In this document: piece after piece, positions 14,806 to 22,789 of the stretch
Layout: each line of letters opens with the position of its first letter
How positions within the stretch are numbered: position 1 is the stretch's first letter
Assembly (NCBI GenBank): GCA_011526165.1
Contig: WYAY01000133.1
Location: 1-37,735 of the forward strand
Direction of reading: 5' to 3'
DNA length: 37,735 nt
From: Sulfuritalea sp.
GTDB taxonomy: Bacteria > Pseudomonadota > Gammaproteobacteria > Burkholderiales > Rhodocyclaceae
The notes under the pieces: model-generated
What the model was told of the DNA's origin: nothing
The model's input: only the letters and a program-made list of their open reading frames with translations
Databases searched by the model: none
Program-made: the position numbers and the translations under genes

Positions 14806-15404
14806 TGCGCGGCATCCTGGCATGCGCCGCACTGCTTTCCGCCTGGTCGGGAGCGGCGCTCGCCCAGGCACCCATCCCGCCATCCTCGGTGGTGCGCTTC
14901 AACACCCTCTGCGCCACCTGCCACGAGGGCGAGTGCAGCGCGCGCCTGAGCTTCCGGCTCGATCCCGGCGCCACCGACGGCCACATCCGCCGCTATACCG
15001 GAGACATCAGCCCGCAGGCCGCGCGCGAACTCAACGCGCTGCTCGAGCACATGAAGCTCGAGTGCGGCTACTACGCCATCGACCTGCCCGCGCCGAAGGA
15101 CGGCCGCTGGAAGGCGGCGCTGCTGCAGCAGCTGCATGCCGCCGAGGAGAGGGCCTACTTCATCCCGCTCGGCCGACTGGAAGCGGGGCGGCACCGCTTC
15201 ACGCTCGGCTTCGAGGGCGAGGCCGAACTCTCGGTGCAGCTCGTCTCGGCAACCTTCGAGATCGCCGAGCAGCCGGCGCTAAAGACAGGGAACGGACGCG
15301 TCGTCGTCGAGTTGGAGGCGGCAAGGGCCGGCGAGCACTACCTGCGGCTGCGCACCGAGCAGCCGGCCCGCCTGCTTACGCTGGAAAGGGATTCGCTACG
15401 CTGA
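14802..15404 (+). CDS. Secreted protein with one c-type haem motif
   Basis: A 200-residue protein. Residues 1-22 form a signal peptide (hydrophobic core ILACAALLSAWSGAALA, cleavage likely after ALA-QA). At residues 36-40 CATCH is a CxxCH haem-attachment site, followed closely by more cysteine in HEGEC. A later cysteine lies in KLECGYY. The rest, from about 100 on, is beta-rich (repeated EAGRHRFTLGFEGEAEL-like strands) and unlike a small cytochrome c. It is therefore a periplasmic monohaem protein with an extra domain I do not recognise. It starts inside the stop codon of chrA (ATGA), so the two are one operon. Its stop lies one base from the stop of the opposing hyfI. Haem binding is inferred from the motif; the function, perhaps periplasmic electron transfer or redox sensing, is unknown. 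Confidence 0.8.
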   Translation: MMRGILACAALLSAWSGAALAQAPIPPSSVVRFNTLCATCHEGECSARLSFRLDPGATDGHIRRYTGDISPQAARELNALLEHMKLECGYYAIDLPAPKDGRWKAALLQQLHAAEERAYFIPLGRLEAGRHRFTLGFEGEAELSVQLVSATFEIAEQPALKTGNGRVVVELEAARAGEHYLRLRTEQPARLLTLERDSLR

Positions 15405-15405
15405 A

Positions 15406-15918
15406 TCAGCGCCGCACCGCCGCCAGGATGCCGGCGAGCAGGGCCTGCGGCGTCGGCGGGCAGCCGGGCACGCGCACATCGACCGGGATGACGTTCTCCA
15501 CCGCGCCGCAACTGGCGTAGCTCTCGCCGAACACCCCGCCCGTGCAGCCGCAGTCGCCCACCGCCACCACCAGCTTGGGGTCCGACGTGCAATCGTAGGC
15601 CACCTTCAGGGCATGCGCCATGTTCTTCGTCACCGGGCCGGTGACGAGCAGCAGGTCGGCATGGCGCGGACTGGCGACGAACTTGATGCCGTAGCCCTCG
15701 AGGTTGGTGCAGGGATTGTTCAGCGCGTGGATCTCCAGCTCGCAGCCGTTGCAGGAGCCGGCGTCCACCGCGCGGATGGTCAGCGCGCGGCCGAGGATGC
15801 GCAGGATCTCGTCGCTCATCCGGCTCATTTCGCGCGCCATCTCGCGCTCGCCGGCGGGGGCAGGCGGCGGCTCACTGACGATGCCGGTGCGCAGGATGCG
15901 GCGGAGCATGGGGATCAT
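15406..15918 (-). CDS. hyfI: Hydrogenase-4/complex I-like small subunit (HyfI/NuoB family)
   Basis: A 170-residue protein of the NuoB/HyfI family, holding one [4Fe-4S] cluster at the membrane arm junction. GSCNGCELEI (C56, C59), GDCGCTGGVF (C123) and VPGCPPTP (C153) are the cluster ligands. It is shorter than HyfI of E. coli (about 250) and has a 40-residue basic leader that may bind the membrane or partner subunits. The start at 15918 is set by an ATGA overlap with the hyfG stop. It is the last gene of the six-gene operon. As in complex I, it would hand electrons from a ferredoxin-type partner to the HyfG active-site region. Confidence 0.88.
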   Translation of the reverse strand: MIPMLRRILRTGIVSEPPPAPAGEREMAREMSRMSDEILRILGRALTIRAVDAGSCNGCELEIHALNNPCTNLEGYGIKFVASPRHADLLLVTGPVTKNMAHALKVAYDCTSDPKLVVAVGDCGCTGGVFGESYASCGAVENVIPVDVRVPGCPPTPQALLAGILAAVRR

Positions 15919-17474
15919 GAGTCGTGTCCCGAGTAGGAAAGGTTGAACGACTTGTTGATGAGCGGGAAGTCGGGAACGATGTCCTTCATCACCGCATGTT
16001 CCAGCGCCGGCCAGGCCTGCCAGGAAGGATCGTGCGGATGCACGCGGGCAAGGCGTCCCTCGCCGTCGAGCTGCAGGCCGACCACCACTTCGCCGCGCCA
16101 GCCCTCGACCGCGCCGAGGCCCTGCGCGCCGGCCAGCGGCGGCAGCTCGGCGCGCAGTTCGCCATCGGGCAGCCCCACGGCGATCTCGCGCAGCAGGCGC
16201 AGCGACTCGAACGTTTCCGCGAAGCGCACCGCGGCGCGCGCGGCGACGTCGCCGCGCTCGTCGGTGGCCGGGCGCACGCCCAGCATGGCCCAGGGCGGCG
16301 GCGGCGTGTAGCCGGTGCGGTGGGCGCGCCCGTCGAGGATGAGTCCGGTGGCGCGCGCCGCCAGGCCGCTCAGCGACAGTTCGCGCGCCAGCGCCGCGTC
16401 GATGGCGCCGGTGGTGGCGAAGCGGTCCTGCAGGCCGGCGTGCTCGTCGTAGATCTTCTTCAGTTCCTTCACCTCGCGGCCGATGCCGTCGCACTGCTCG
16501 ACGATGGAAGACAGGCCCGGCGCTTCGAGGTCGAGCGCAACGCCGCCGGGCACGATGCGGTCCATCATGAAGCGGTGGCCGAAGAGCTTACCGTTCAGGC
16601 GCAGCCAGTCCTCCTTCAGGCGCATGAACTGCGAGAAGCCGAAGGCCAGCGCGGCGTCGTTGCCGAGCGCGCCGAGGTCGCCGAGATGGTTGGCGACACG
16701 CTCGCGCTCCAGCATCAGCGCGCGCAGCATGAGGGCGCGCGGCGGCGGGCTGACGCCGCAGGCCGCCTCCGCCGCCATGGCGTAGGCCCAGGCGCAGGCG
16801 CAGGTCGAGTCGCCGGAAATGCGCCCGGCGAGCCGCGCGCCGTCGGCGATGTTTTTCCCGACGAACAGCTTCTCGACGCCCTTGTGCTGGTAGCCGAGGC
16901 GCTGCTCCAGGCGCAGCAGCCGCTCGCCGATCACCGAGAAGCGGAAGTGCCCCGGCTCGATGATGCCGGCGTGGATGGGGCCGACGGGAATTTCGTGGGC
17001 GCCCTCGCCGCCGACCTGGACGAAGTCGTAGTCGCTCGGTGCGTTGGTGAAGCCGGTGCCCTCGCCCGCGTCGTGGCGCAGCGGGAACCAATCCTCCGGC
17101 CAGGCGCCGTGGCGCAGCCAGGGGCGCTGGTCGCCGCCCTCGTGGGCGATGCCGACCAGATCGCGCGTCGCCCGCTGCATGCGGTTGGCGGCGGGAAAGA
17201 TACCGGCGAGGTCGGGATAGGTGGGGCGATCCGCCGGCAGGTCGAGGCTGAGCCAGGCGTGGCCGGCATCGATTCCGAACACGCAATGCAGGCGAAAACC
17301 GCCGCTGCGCAGGCGCTCGTCGCTGCCCCACAGCGCGGCCAGGCGGCCGTCGGTGCGGTGCACGGCGACGGCGAAGGCCTGCAGGGCTTCGCCGTTGTCG
17401 GCATGCCCGCGCCAGACCGGGCTGCCGATGCCGGGCTGCTTGTCGAACTCGATGGGCTCGTCGAAGAATCTCAT
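15915..17474 (-). CDS. hyfG: Hydrogenase-like large subunit without NiFe ligands (Ehr type, HyfG family)
   Basis: A 519-residue NuoC-NuoD-type fusion. The NuoC-like part (about 1-135) has RDLVGIAHEGGDQRPWL and DWFPLR. The NuoD/HycE part has EIPVGPIHAGIIEPGHFRF, LGYQHKGVEKLF and FPLINKSFNLSYSGHD at the C-terminus. Real NiFe large subunits have two CxxC pairs. Here the first site reads RISGDSTCACAW (around 218-228) and lacks the R-x-C-x-x-C pattern. The C-terminal DPCxxC site reads DPSWQAW, with no cysteine. The protein therefore should not bind NiFe and belongs to the Ehr (energy-converting hydrogenase-related) group. It lies four bases after hyfF and overlaps hyfI. Its role in redox-linked ion pumping is inferred; the substrate (quinone or another acceptor) is unknown. 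Confidence 0.88.
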   Translation of the reverse strand: MRFFDEPIEFDKQPGIGSPVWRGHADNGEALQAFAVAVHRTDGRLAALWGSDERLRSGGFRLHCVFGIDAGHAWLSLDLPADRPTYPDLAGIFPAANRMQRATRDLVGIAHEGGDQRPWLRHGAWPEDWFPLRHDAGEGTGFTNAPSDYDFVQVGGEGAHEIPVGPIHAGIIEPGHFRFSVIGERLLRLEQRLGYQHKGVEKLFVGKNIADGARLAGRISGDSTCACAWAYAMAAEAACGVSPPPRALMLRALMLERERVANHLGDLGALGNDAALAFGFSQFMRLKEDWLRLNGKLFGHRFMMDRIVPGGVALDLEAPGLSSIVEQCDGIGREVKELKKIYDEHAGLQDRFATTGAIDAALARELSLSGLAARATGLILDGRAHRTGYTPPPPWAMLGVRPATDERGDVAARAAVRFAETFESLRLLREIAVGLPDGELRAELPPLAGAQGLGAVEGWRGEVVVGLQLDGEGRLARVHPHDPSWQAWPALEHAVMKDIVPDFPLINKSFNLSYSGHDS

Positions 17475-17478
17475 GGCG

Positions 17479-18936
17479 TCAGCCCAGCATGCGCGCGGCT
17501 TCCTGGAACCAGCGCGTGAGATAAGGCGGAATCCACAGCCCGAGCATCAGCACGATGGCCAGATGCACGAACACCGGGGTGATGGCCGGCGCGTGCGGCA
17601 GGCGCTGGGCGTGGGTCTCGCCGAACACCATCGGCTGCACCTTGCCAAAAATTGAAGCGAAGGCGACGCCGAGCGCCAGCAGCAGGATCGGCGTCGCCCA
17701 CGGGTGGTGCTTCATGGCGTGGGTGAGGATCATGAACTCGCTGGCGAAGACGCCGAAGGGCGGAAGCCCCAGGATGGCCAGCGTGCCGAGCATCAGGCCC
17801 CAGCCGATCACCGGGTTGATCCTGATCAGGCCGCGGATGTCCTCCATGACCTGCGTGCCGCACTTCTGCGCGGCGTGGCCGACGGCGAAGAAGATGGCCG
17901 ACTTGGTCAGCGAATGCAGCGTCATGTGCAGCAGCCCGGCGAAGTTCGCCACCGCCCCGCCCATGCCGAAGGCAAAGGTGATGAGCCCCATGTGCTCGAT
18001 GGACGAATAGGCGAACATGCGCTTGATGTCCTTCTGCCTCGAGAGGAAGAAGGCGGCCACCACCAGCGTGAGCAGGCCGAAGCCCATCATCAGGTTGCCG
18101 GCGAAGTCACTGGGGATGGCGCCGTCGGCGAGCACCTTGACGCGCAGGATGGCATACAGGGCGACGTTGAGCAGCAGGCCGGAGAGCACCGCCGAGACCG
18201 GCGTCGGGCCCTCGGCGTGGGCGTCGGGCAGCCAGTTGTGCAGCGGCACCAGGCCGACCTTGGTGCCGTAGCCGACCAGCAGGAATATGAAGGCCAGCGC
18301 CATGATGGTGGGATCGAGCTGGCCCTTGACGCCGACGAGGTAGGTCCACAGCAGCGCATTGCCGGTCTCGCCCAGCACGCGCTCGGCGGCGAAGTAGAGC
18401 AGGATGGTGCCGAACAGCGCCTGGGCGATGCCGACGCCGCAGAGGATGAAGTATTTCCAGGCCGCCTCCAGGCTGGCCGGCGTGCGGTAGAGCGAGACCA
18501 GCAGCACGGTGGTCAGCGTCGCCGCTTCCATCGCCACCCACAGGATGCCCAGGTTGTTGGTGGTGAGCGCCGCCAGCATGGTGAACATGAACAGCTGGAA
18601 CATGCTCTTGTACAGGCGCAGGCGCGGCGCACTGAGCCTGCCGTGCTCGCGCTCGTTGCGCATGTAGGGCCCCGAGAAGATGCTGGTGGTCATGCCGACG
18701 AAGGCGGTCAGCGTGACGAAGAAGACGTTCATCGAGTCGATGAAGAAGGCCTCGCCGAAGACGAAGCGCGGCCCGCCGGCGACGATCTCGGCGGTGAGCA
18801 GGGCCGAGGCGAGGAAGGTGCCGGCGCTGGCGATGATGTTGAGGTTGGGCGCCCAGGCGCGCTCGCCCGCCAGCGCCAGCGCGAGGCCGCTGGCGAGGGG
18901 GATGGCGAGGACCAGGACGAACAGGTCGAGCATCAT
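17479..18936 (-). CDS. hyfF: Proton-pumping antiporter-like membrane subunit (HyfF/NuoN family)
   Basis: A 485-residue polytopic membrane protein of the Mrp-antiporter/NuoLMN family. Typical sites are visible: WVAMEAATLTTVLLVSLYR, GYGTKVGLVPLHNWLPDAHA with EGPTPVSAVLSG, and FAYSSIEHMGLI. The conserved glutamate in TM5 (in MEAAT) and the lysine in TM7 (in TKVGL) that form the proton path are present. Length is near E. coli HyfF (about 526). The ATG at 18936 overlaps the hyfE stop. In the complex it would be one of two pump modules; the operon has HyfB as the other and no HyfD. Confidence 0.9.
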   Translation of the reverse strand: MMLDLFVLVLAIPLASGLALALAGERAWAPNLNIIASAGTFLASALLTAEIVAGGPRFVFGEAFFIDSMNVFFVTLTAFVGMTTSIFSGPYMRNEREHGRLSAPRLRLYKSMFQLFMFTMLAALTTNNLGILWVAMEAATLTTVLLVSLYRTPASLEAAWKYFILCGVGIAQALFGTILLYFAAERVLGETGNALLWTYLVGVKGQLDPTIMALAFIFLLVGYGTKVGLVPLHNWLPDAHAEGPTPVSAVLSGLLLNVALYAILRVKVLADGAIPSDFAGNLMMGFGLLTLVVAAFFLSRQKDIKRMFAYSSIEHMGLITFAFGMGGAVANFAGLLHMTLHSLTKSAIFFAVGHAAQKCGTQVMEDIRGLIRINPVIGWGLMLGTLAILGLPPFGVFASEFMILTHAMKHHPWATPILLLALGVAFASIFGKVQPMVFGETHAQRLPHAPAITPVFVHLAIVLMLGLWIPPYLTRWFQEAARMLG

Positions 18937-19589
18937 TTTTCCTTCAGCCGCTCCAGGTGGCGGATGTCCAGGCTGTCGAACTGGTCGCGGATCTGGAAGA
19001 AGAACACGCCGAGGATGATGACGCCGATCAGCACGTCGAGGGCGATGCCGAGTTCGACCACCATCGGCATGCCGTAGGTGGCGCTGGTGGCGGCGAGGAA
19101 CAGGCCGTTTTCCATGGCAAGGAAGCCGATCACCTGCGGCACCGCCTTGCTGCGCGTGATCATCATGAGGAAGGCCAGCATCACCGAGGCCAGCGCGATG
19201 CCGAGCGTGCCGCGGCTGACGGTGCTGGAGAGCTGCGAGATCGGCAGGGCGACGTTAAAGGAGATGATGACCAGCACGATGCCGACCAGCATGGTGGTGG
19301 GCACCTTGATGAGCGGCTCGACGTCCCACTTCACTTCCAGCCGGCGCACCAGGCGGTGCAGGATCCACGGCAGCAGGATGGCCTTGAGCAGGAGCGTCAG
19401 CCCGGCCGACCAGTAAAGGTGCGTCTGCCGCGTGGTGACGGCGACCACCAGGGTGGACAGGGCCAGCGTCAGGCCCTGCAGGGCGAACAGGTTGATCAGC
19501 GTCAGCACGCGCCGCTGCGCCAGCATGGCGAAAGCGAGCAGCAGGATCGTCGCGGCAAACAGGTTGATCAGCTGCGTGGAAAGGCTCAT
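18933..19589 (-). CDS. hyfE: Membrane subunit HyfE (NuoK-like)
   Basis: A 218-residue hydrophobic protein of the HyfE family (E. coli HyfE is about 216). At least six membrane segments are visible, for example LFAATILLLAFAMLAQ near the start and the NuoK-like part GFLAMENGLFLAATSATYGMP with the conserved membrane glutamate. The start at 19589 is fixed by the ATGA overlap with the hyfC stop. The C-terminal tail (QIRDQFDSLDIRHLERLKEK) is charged and cytoplasmic. It contributes to the ion channel of the membrane arm. Confidence 0.9.
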   Translation of the reverse strand: MSLSTQLINLFAATILLLAFAMLAQRRVLTLINLFALQGLTLALSTLVVAVTTRQTHLYWSAGLTLLLKAILLPWILHRLVRRLEVKWDVEPLIKVPTTMLVGIVLVIISFNVALPISQLSSTVSRGTLGIALASVMLAFLMMITRSKAVPQVIGFLAMENGLFLAATSATYGMPMVVELGIALDVLIGVIILGVFFFQIRDQFDSLDIRHLERLKEK

Positions 19590-20545
19590 ACCCGGCTCTC
19601 CAGCAGCAACCGCACCAGCAACCCCAGCACGGCGAAGAGGAAGGCGGTGCCGAGGAACTCCGGCGCGCGGAAGATGCGCACCTTGGCGTTGAGAGTCTCG
19701 ATCAGCGCCAGCAGCGCCCCGCCGATGGCGAGCTTCGCCACCACTACCGGAATCGCCAGCAGCAGGCCAGCGAAGCTGTCGCCCTGGGCGATGCCCCAGG
19801 GGAAAAACAGCGCCAGGCCGAGGCAGGAATAGGCGTAGAGCTTGAGGCTCGCCGCCCACTCGATCAGCGCCAGGTGGCGGCCGGAGTACTCGAGGATCAT
19901 CGCCTCGTGGATCATGGTCAGCTCGAGGTGCGTAGCCGGGTTGTCCACCGGCACGCGGGCGTTCTCGGCGAAGGAGACGAAGGTGAAGGCGATGCCGGCG
20001 AAGGCCAGGCTCGGGTAGATGACGAACTCGCGGTGGGCGAGCGTCTCGACGATGGTCGCCACCGAGGTCGACTGCGCGATCATGGCCATGGTGAAGATCA
20101 CCATCAGCAGGGCCGGCTCGGCGAGGAAGCCGACCAGCATCTCGCGCCGCCCGCCCAGCGTGCCGAAGCTGGTGCCGATGTCCATCGCCGCGAGGGAAAT
20201 GAAGATGCGCGCCAGACCGAAGACGCCGACCAGAGCGATGGTGTCGGCCGACGGCGCGAAGGGCAGGTCGGTGGACAGCACCGGGATGATGGCGCAGGCC
20301 AGCAGCATGCAGCCGAACACCACGTAGGGCGCGAAGCCGAACAGCGGCGAGGCGCCGTGCGCCAGCACGACATCCTTGTGGAACAGCTTGTGCAGCATGT
20401 AGTAGGGCTGCAGCAGCGGCGGCGCCGAGCGGTTCTGCAGCCAGGCGCGGCACTGGTTCACCCAGCCGGTGAGCAGCGGCGCCAGCGCCAGCGCCAGCAC
20501 GATGGCCAATAGCTGCCAGAGCAGACCGGAGATGCTCATATCCAT
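19586..20545 (-). CDS. hyfC: Membrane subunit HyfC (NuoH-like)
   Basis: A 319-residue protein like HyfC/HycD/NuoH, the subunit that joins the peripheral arm to the pump modules. NuoH signatures are present: LLQPYYMLHKLFHKD, a charged loop ENARVPVDNPATHLELTMIH with the conserved glutamates, and EYSGRHLALIEWAA. E. coli HyfC is 315 residues, which supports the start at 20545 (MDMSISGLL); MSISGLL two codons on is equally possible. An in-frame run back to 20614 lies in the repeat-rich spacer and is unlikely to be coding. Confidence 0.9.
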   Translation of the reverse strand: MDMSISGLLWQLLAIVLALALAPLLTGWVNQCRAWLQNRSAPPLLQPYYMLHKLFHKDVVLAHGASPLFGFAPYVVFGCMLLACAIIPVLSTDLPFAPSADTIALVGVFGLARIFISLAAMDIGTSFGTLGGRREMLVGFLAEPALLMVIFTMAMIAQSTSVATIVETLAHREFVIYPSLAFAGIAFTFVSFAENARVPVDNPATHLELTMIHEAMILEYSGRHLALIEWAASLKLYAYSCLGLALFFPWGIAQGDSFAGLLLAIPVVVAKLAIGGALLALIETLNAKVRIFRAPEFLGTAFLFAVLGLLVRLLLESRV

Positions 20546-20561
20546 GCACCCGAGCAACGCA

Positions 20562-20693
20562 GTCCGGCCGCCGGGCCGTCCCAAGGCCGGACGGCACGTT
20601 CGCGGAGCGAACAAGCACGATCACGTTTCACCGAAGCGTCCCGTGATAAACGAGCGCAGCGAGCGAGCGGGCTCCCCCGCCTCGGGGCGGGGG
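20562..20693. repeat. Hairpin-rich spacer between hyfB and hyfC
   Basis: The 172-base gap holds three inverted repeats: GTCCGGCC (20562-20569) with GGCCGGAC (20585-20592); GTTCGC (20598-20603) with GCGAAC (20607-20612); and CCCCCGCC (20674-20681) with GGCGGGGG (20686-20693). All other joints in this operon are overlaps or only 4 bases, so this gap stands out. No T run follows the hairpins. It could be a REP/BIME-like element that sets the ratio of HyfB to the other subunits. Confidence 0.6.
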
Positions 20694-20717
20694 CCGGGGG
20701 GTGGGGGGCGATCCTCC

Positions 20718-22727
20718 TCATGGCCGCGCCACCAGCAGGAGGAGGATCAGGGTGAGGAAGCTGTAGAGCAGGTAGATGGCGATGCGGCCGCCCTGCAGTC
20801 CGGTGATCAGCGCCGAAATGCCGTTCACCAGCCGCGCCAGCGGCAGGTAGAGTCCATGCCAGAAGTGGTCCTCCACCTTCACGCTGTAGTACGGCTTCTC
20901 GTCGCGGAGCGTCGGAAAGTGCCGCTCCATGCGGAACATCGGCTCGAAGATGCGGCGGATCGGCTGGCTGAAGCCCTCGGCCGTGTCCTGCGCGCGCGGA
21001 CCCTGGAAGACATAGCCGCAGTCCCAGGCCGGCGAGCGACGCGTGCGGCCATGATAGAGCCGGTGCACCAACTGGCGGCCGAGCAGCACCGCGGCAACGA
21101 TGGTAACGAGGAAGATCAGCGGCTCGTAGCTGGCGCGGTCGGGCGAGATCGGCGCCAGCATCCACCAGCCGTGCTCGCGCACCTTGTCGGACAGCCCCGT
21201 GCCGAGCAGCTGCGTCGTTGCGGCATCGATGCGGCCGATCACCCAGGTCGGCAGCACGCCCAGCGCCAGCGTCAGTAGCCCCAGCCAGGCCAGGCCGGCG
21301 CGCTCCCAGGGGCCGGCGTCGTGGGCGTCCTTCAGCGCCTCCTCGCGCATCTGGCCGAGGAAGACGATGCCGTAGAACTTGACCATGGCAAAGCCGGCCA
21401 GCGCCGCCACCAGCGCCACCACGGCGGCGGCCACCGGCACCACCATGTTGAGCCAGGCATGCGGCAGGCCCGGCGAGAACAGGAAGGCCTGCAGCAGCAG
21501 CCACTCGGAGACGAAGCCGGACAGCGGCGGCAGGCCGGCGCTGGCGATCACGCCGGCGAGCGCCAGCCAGGCCACCCAGGGCATGCGGTGGATGAGGCCG
21601 CCCAGCTTGCCGAGGCTGCGCTCCTTCGTCGCGTGCAGCACCGAGCCGGTGCACAGGAACAGCAGGCTCTTGAAGCCGGCGTGCGCCAGGCAGTGGTAGA
21701 GCAGCGCGGTCATGGCCAGGGCCGCCAGCGCCTCCATGCGGTAGGCATGGAAGATCAAAGTCAGTCCCAGCGCCACGGCGAGCAGGCCGATGTTCTCGAT
21801 GGAGGAATAGGCCAGCAGGCGCTTCATGTCGCTCTGCACCGTGCTGTAGAGCACGCCGAAGAGGGCCGTTGCCAGCCCCACCGCCATCGCCGCCACGCCC
21901 CACCACCACAGCGGCGTGCCGACCAGGTCGAAGGAAACGCGCAGCAGGCCGTAGATGGCGGTTTTCAGCATGACGCCGCTCATCATGGCTGAGACCGGCG
22001 AGGGCGCCGCCGGATGCGCCTCCGGCAGCCAGACATGCACCGGCAGCAGGCCGGCCTTGGCGCCGAAGCCGAACAGGGCCAACAGCCAGGCCACCGAGGC
22101 CCAGAACGGCGTGTGCGGCTGGGCGCGCATGCCGGCAAAGGTGTAGTCGCCGCTGCCGGCGGTCATCACGCCGAACGAAAGCAGGATGGCGATGGCGCCG
22201 ACGTGGGCGATGAGCAGGTAGAGATAGCCGGCGCGGCGGATCTCGGCGTGGCGGTGGTCGGTGGTCACCAGGAAGAACGAAGACAGCGCCATGACCTCCC
22301 ACGCCACCATGAAGGCGTAGGCGTCGTCCGCCAGCAGCACCAGCTGCATGCTGGCGAGGAAGACGTGGTACTGCAGGCACATCAGGCCCGGCGCCGTGCC
22401 CTCGCCCTTGCGGAAATAGCCGGCGGCGAAGACCGAGATGCCGGCCGAGGCGAAGCCGACCAGCAGCACGAAGACGGCGGTGAGGTTGTCCAGGCGCAGA
22501 TGGAAGGGCAGGTCGGGCAGGCCGATGGCCAGCACCGCGGTCTGCGGCCCGCCGCCCAGATACGAGAGAGAAGTCAGTCCCGCCAGCACGGCGACCGCCG
22601 CGCCGAGCGGGAAAAGAACCTTGCTGATGAAGAAGAAGTTGCGCGGCGCGAGGACCCCGGCGAGCCCGATCGCCAGCCAAGCGCAGGCGGCGATGAGCAG
22701 AACGTCAATGGGTAGCAGGGTAGGCAT
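20718..22727 (-). CDS. hyfB: Antiporter-like membrane subunit HyfB (NuoL-like)
   Basis: A 669-residue polytopic protein; E. coli HyfB is 672. Antiporter motifs are clear: VAWEVMALSSFFLV (TM5 glutamate), GFGAKAGLLPVHVWLPEAHP with APSPVSAMMSG, LAYSSIENIGLL, and the long C-terminal part with GYVFQGPRAQDTAEGFSQP. About 14-16 membrane segments are expected. It is the first gene of the operon hyfBCEFGI. A -10-like TAGAAT lies on the minus strand at 22749-22744, about 17 bases before the ATG at 22727, with no matching -35 and no ribosome site, so transcription may also read in from the carrier gene 62 bases upstream. Two copies of the GACTGACTT motif are inside it. Confidence 0.9.
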   Translation of the reverse strand: MPTLLPIDVLLIAACAWLAIGLAGVLAPRNFFFISKVLFPLGAAVAVLAGLTSLSYLGGGPQTAVLAIGLPDLPFHLRLDNLTAVFVLLVGFASAGISVFAAGYFRKGEGTAPGLMCLQYHVFLASMQLVLLADDAYAFMVAWEVMALSSFFLVTTDHRHAEIRRAGYLYLLIAHVGAIAILLSFGVMTAGSGDYTFAGMRAQPHTPFWASVAWLLALFGFGAKAGLLPVHVWLPEAHPAAPSPVSAMMSGVMLKTAIYGLLRVSFDLVGTPLWWWGVAAMAVGLATALFGVLYSTVQSDMKRLLAYSSIENIGLLAVALGLTLIFHAYRMEALAALAMTALLYHCLAHAGFKSLLFLCTGSVLHATKERSLGKLGGLIHRMPWVAWLALAGVIASAGLPPLSGFVSEWLLLQAFLFSPGLPHAWLNMVVPVAAAVVALVAALAGFAMVKFYGIVFLGQMREEALKDAHDAGPWERAGLAWLGLLTLALGVLPTWVIGRIDAATTQLLGTGLSDKVREHGWWMLAPISPDRASYEPLIFLVTIVAAVLLGRQLVHRLYHGRTRRSPAWDCGYVFQGPRAQDTAEGFSQPIRRIFEPMFRMERHFPTLRDEKPYYSVKVEDHFWHGLYLPLARLVNGISALITGLQGGRIAIYLLYSFLTLILLLLVARP
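21758..21766 (-). repeat. Recurring motif GACTGACTT inside hyfB (first copy)
   Basis: On the coding strand it reads CTG GGA CTG ACT TTG ATC (Leu-Gly-Leu-Thr-Leu-Ile), in the same reading phase as the other gene-internal exact copies. Confidence 0.6.
22571..22579 (-). repeat. Recurring motif GACTGACTT inside hyfB (second copy)
   Basis: On the coding strand it reads GGCGGGACTGACTTCTCT (Ala-Gly-Leu-Thr-Ser). It lies about 0.8 kb from the other hyfB copy; no other gene has two. Confidence 0.6.
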
Positions 22728-22789
22728 GTCGGTGCGACACGCATTCTACCAGCCCGGCCGCCCCGCCCGCGCGCCGGGCCGGTACACCC

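Noticed and set aside
20546-20614. Longer N-terminus for hyfC starting at 20614
   Set aside because: It would place coding sequence over the hairpin-rich spacer, and the family length fits the later start.
15406-22727. A functional NiFe hydrogenase operon
   Set aside because: HyfG lacks both CxxC pairs and no maturation genes (hyp) are in the window.
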